Of a stretch of DNA of 5,110 nucleotides, positions 4,532-5,110 are shown piece after piece (position 1 is the stretch's first letter; every line of letters begins with the position of its first letter). Made by a program: the position numbers and the translations under genes. The stretch comes from Clostridiales bacterium (GTDB taxonomy: Bacteria > Bacillota > Clostridia > Lachnospirales > WQUN01). The DNA lies in the NCBI GenBank assembly GCA_031273705.1, contig JAISRJ010000109.1, positions 1 through 5,110 of the forward strand, given 5' to 3'. Below the pieces are notes generated by a model. The model did no database searches and was not told the origin of the DNA. It saw only the letters and a list, made by a program, of their open reading frames with translations.

Positions 4532-5110
4532 TTAGGGGAGGGTTTTGAACATGTCTAAGGCGGGGAGTGCGTAGCCGGTTTGGTTGTCGAACAGGCCTCT
4601 GTGTAGGTCGGGATGGATGCGTTGGTGAGGGGAGTAAGTCTCTTCTGCGAACCACCATAGCAGGCCGGCAACTTGTGGGCGGGCTTCGAGGAAAGTGAGG
4701 AGGGCGTCGGTGAAGGCTGCTTGACCTTGGGGCGTGCTGGGGTAGGCCTTTTCATGCGTTCCCGAGGGATATCCCCAGTCGCGGTAGGGGTAAGCAACTT
4801 CTGCGAATAGGATTTGCTTGTTGGGGAGAAGGCTTTGAAACATTTGCAAGGTGGCCCCCAGGTCTGCGAGAGAGCCGTGCCAGAAGGGATAATAGCTCAA
4901 ACCGATCAGATCATAATCCGTGCCGGCTTCGTCTAAGCGTGAATAGAAGCGTCGGGAAGTCTCCGCATCGCCTGAACGATCGGTATGTATCATTACTTGA
5001 GCCTCGGGGAAGACTTCCCGGCAGGCTTCGGAGGCCTTCGCGAGTGTCGATAAGAAAATGTTCCACTGTTGCGCTGTGTCCCATTGATCTCCCCACACGC
5101 TTACACGGGC
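4532..5110 (-). CDS. GH53 arabinogalactan endo-beta-1,4-galactanase, C-terminal half (5' part beyond window)
   Basis: An open frame runs from the right edge to TAA at 4532-4534, giving 192 residues. GH53 enzymes cleave internal beta-1,4-galactosyl linkages in type I arabinogalactan and pectic galactan side chains. Fragment residues 40-48 (MIHTDRSGD) match the family's 'H-x-x-R-G' strand. LIGLSYYPFWHGSLADL (68-84) is the most characteristic GH53 signature. LFAEVAYPY (101-109) carries the expected catalytic nucleophile Glu104. LLWWFAEE (150-157) and GLFDNQTGYALPAL (172-185) close the barrel. The acid/base Glu (family 'NE' motif) would lie just beyond the window. Families run about 350-400 residues, so roughly half is present. 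The GTG at 5096-5098 is internal, not a start. In Bacteroidetes such enzymes are typically exported and sit in polysaccharide-utilisation loci with SusC/SusD genes. That context is inferred and not visible here. No terminator is seen on its own strand. Confidence 0.92.
   Translation of the reverse strand, partial: ARVSVWGDQWDTAQQWNIFLSTLAKASEACREVFPEAQVMIHTDRSGDAETSRRFYSRLDEAGTDYDLIGLSYYPFWHGSLADLGATLQMFQSLLPNKQILFAEVAYPYRDWGYPSGTHEKAYPSTPQGQAAFTDALLTFLEARPQVAGLLWWFAEETYSPHQRIHPDLHRGLFDNQTGYALPALDMFKTLP

Noticed and set aside
4288..4548. Small plus-strand ORF spanning the end of dedA and the tRNA
   Set aside because: It contains the whole tRNA-Lys and its terminator; it is an accidental frame.

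Overview
The window looks like a chromosomal segment of a Bacteroidales bacterium (Bacteroides/Parabacteroides/Porphyromonas group; genus not resolvable from sequence alone). Four things point there: promoter-like TAnnTTTG -7 elements in front of three genes (1065-1072, 3626-3633, 4387-4394), start codons mostly lacking a Shine-Dalgarno sequence, a secreted protein with an N-terminal CarboxypepD_reg-like domain, and a dihydroorotase with the DDQVHFREPG signature that I recall from Porphyromonas and Bacteroides.

Layout, left to right. (1) Positions 1-234 hold the C-terminal part of a HigA/XRE-type helix-turn-helix antitoxin-like protein, cut by the left edge. (2) Positions 235-1098 are a long AT-rich stretch with no credible gene. 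It contains several small symmetric elements: a TCATGC motif repeated at exactly 22-bp spacing, a perfect 14-bp hairpin followed by T-runs, and a TGACAA/TTGTCA dyad. It ends in a good Bacteroidetes-type promoter. (3) Positions 1099-2247 encode an AT-rich exported protein with a carboxypeptidase-regulatory-like beta-sandwich domain and an unrecognised C-terminal region. (4) Converging on it, and overlapping it by 16 bp at the stop codons, is a much more GC-rich dihydroorotase gene on the minus strand (2232-3584). (5) Divergent from that gene is a DedA-family membrane protein (3663-4328). (6) It is followed by tRNA-Lys(CTT) at 4408-4480, with its own consensus promoter and a strong intrinsic terminator. 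(7) The right edge carries the C-terminal half of a GH53 endo-beta-1,4-galactanase on the minus strand (4532-5110).

Functionally this is a mosaic rather than one operon. Pyrimidine biosynthesis, a membrane-homeostasis DedA protein and a tRNA form a housekeeping block. The GH53 enzyme probably belongs to a galactan-utilisation locus continuing to the right. The left 2.2 kb (antitoxin-like gene, gene-poor AT-rich DNA, AT-rich exported protein) looks like accessory DNA, and base composition changes abruptly at the convergent overlap near 2232-2250. I do not see convincing evidence for a new multi-gene system. The items most worth a second look are the 22-bp-phased motif cluster, the alternative-pairing hairpin, and the junction where the dihydroorotase stop codon lies inside the AT-rich gene.
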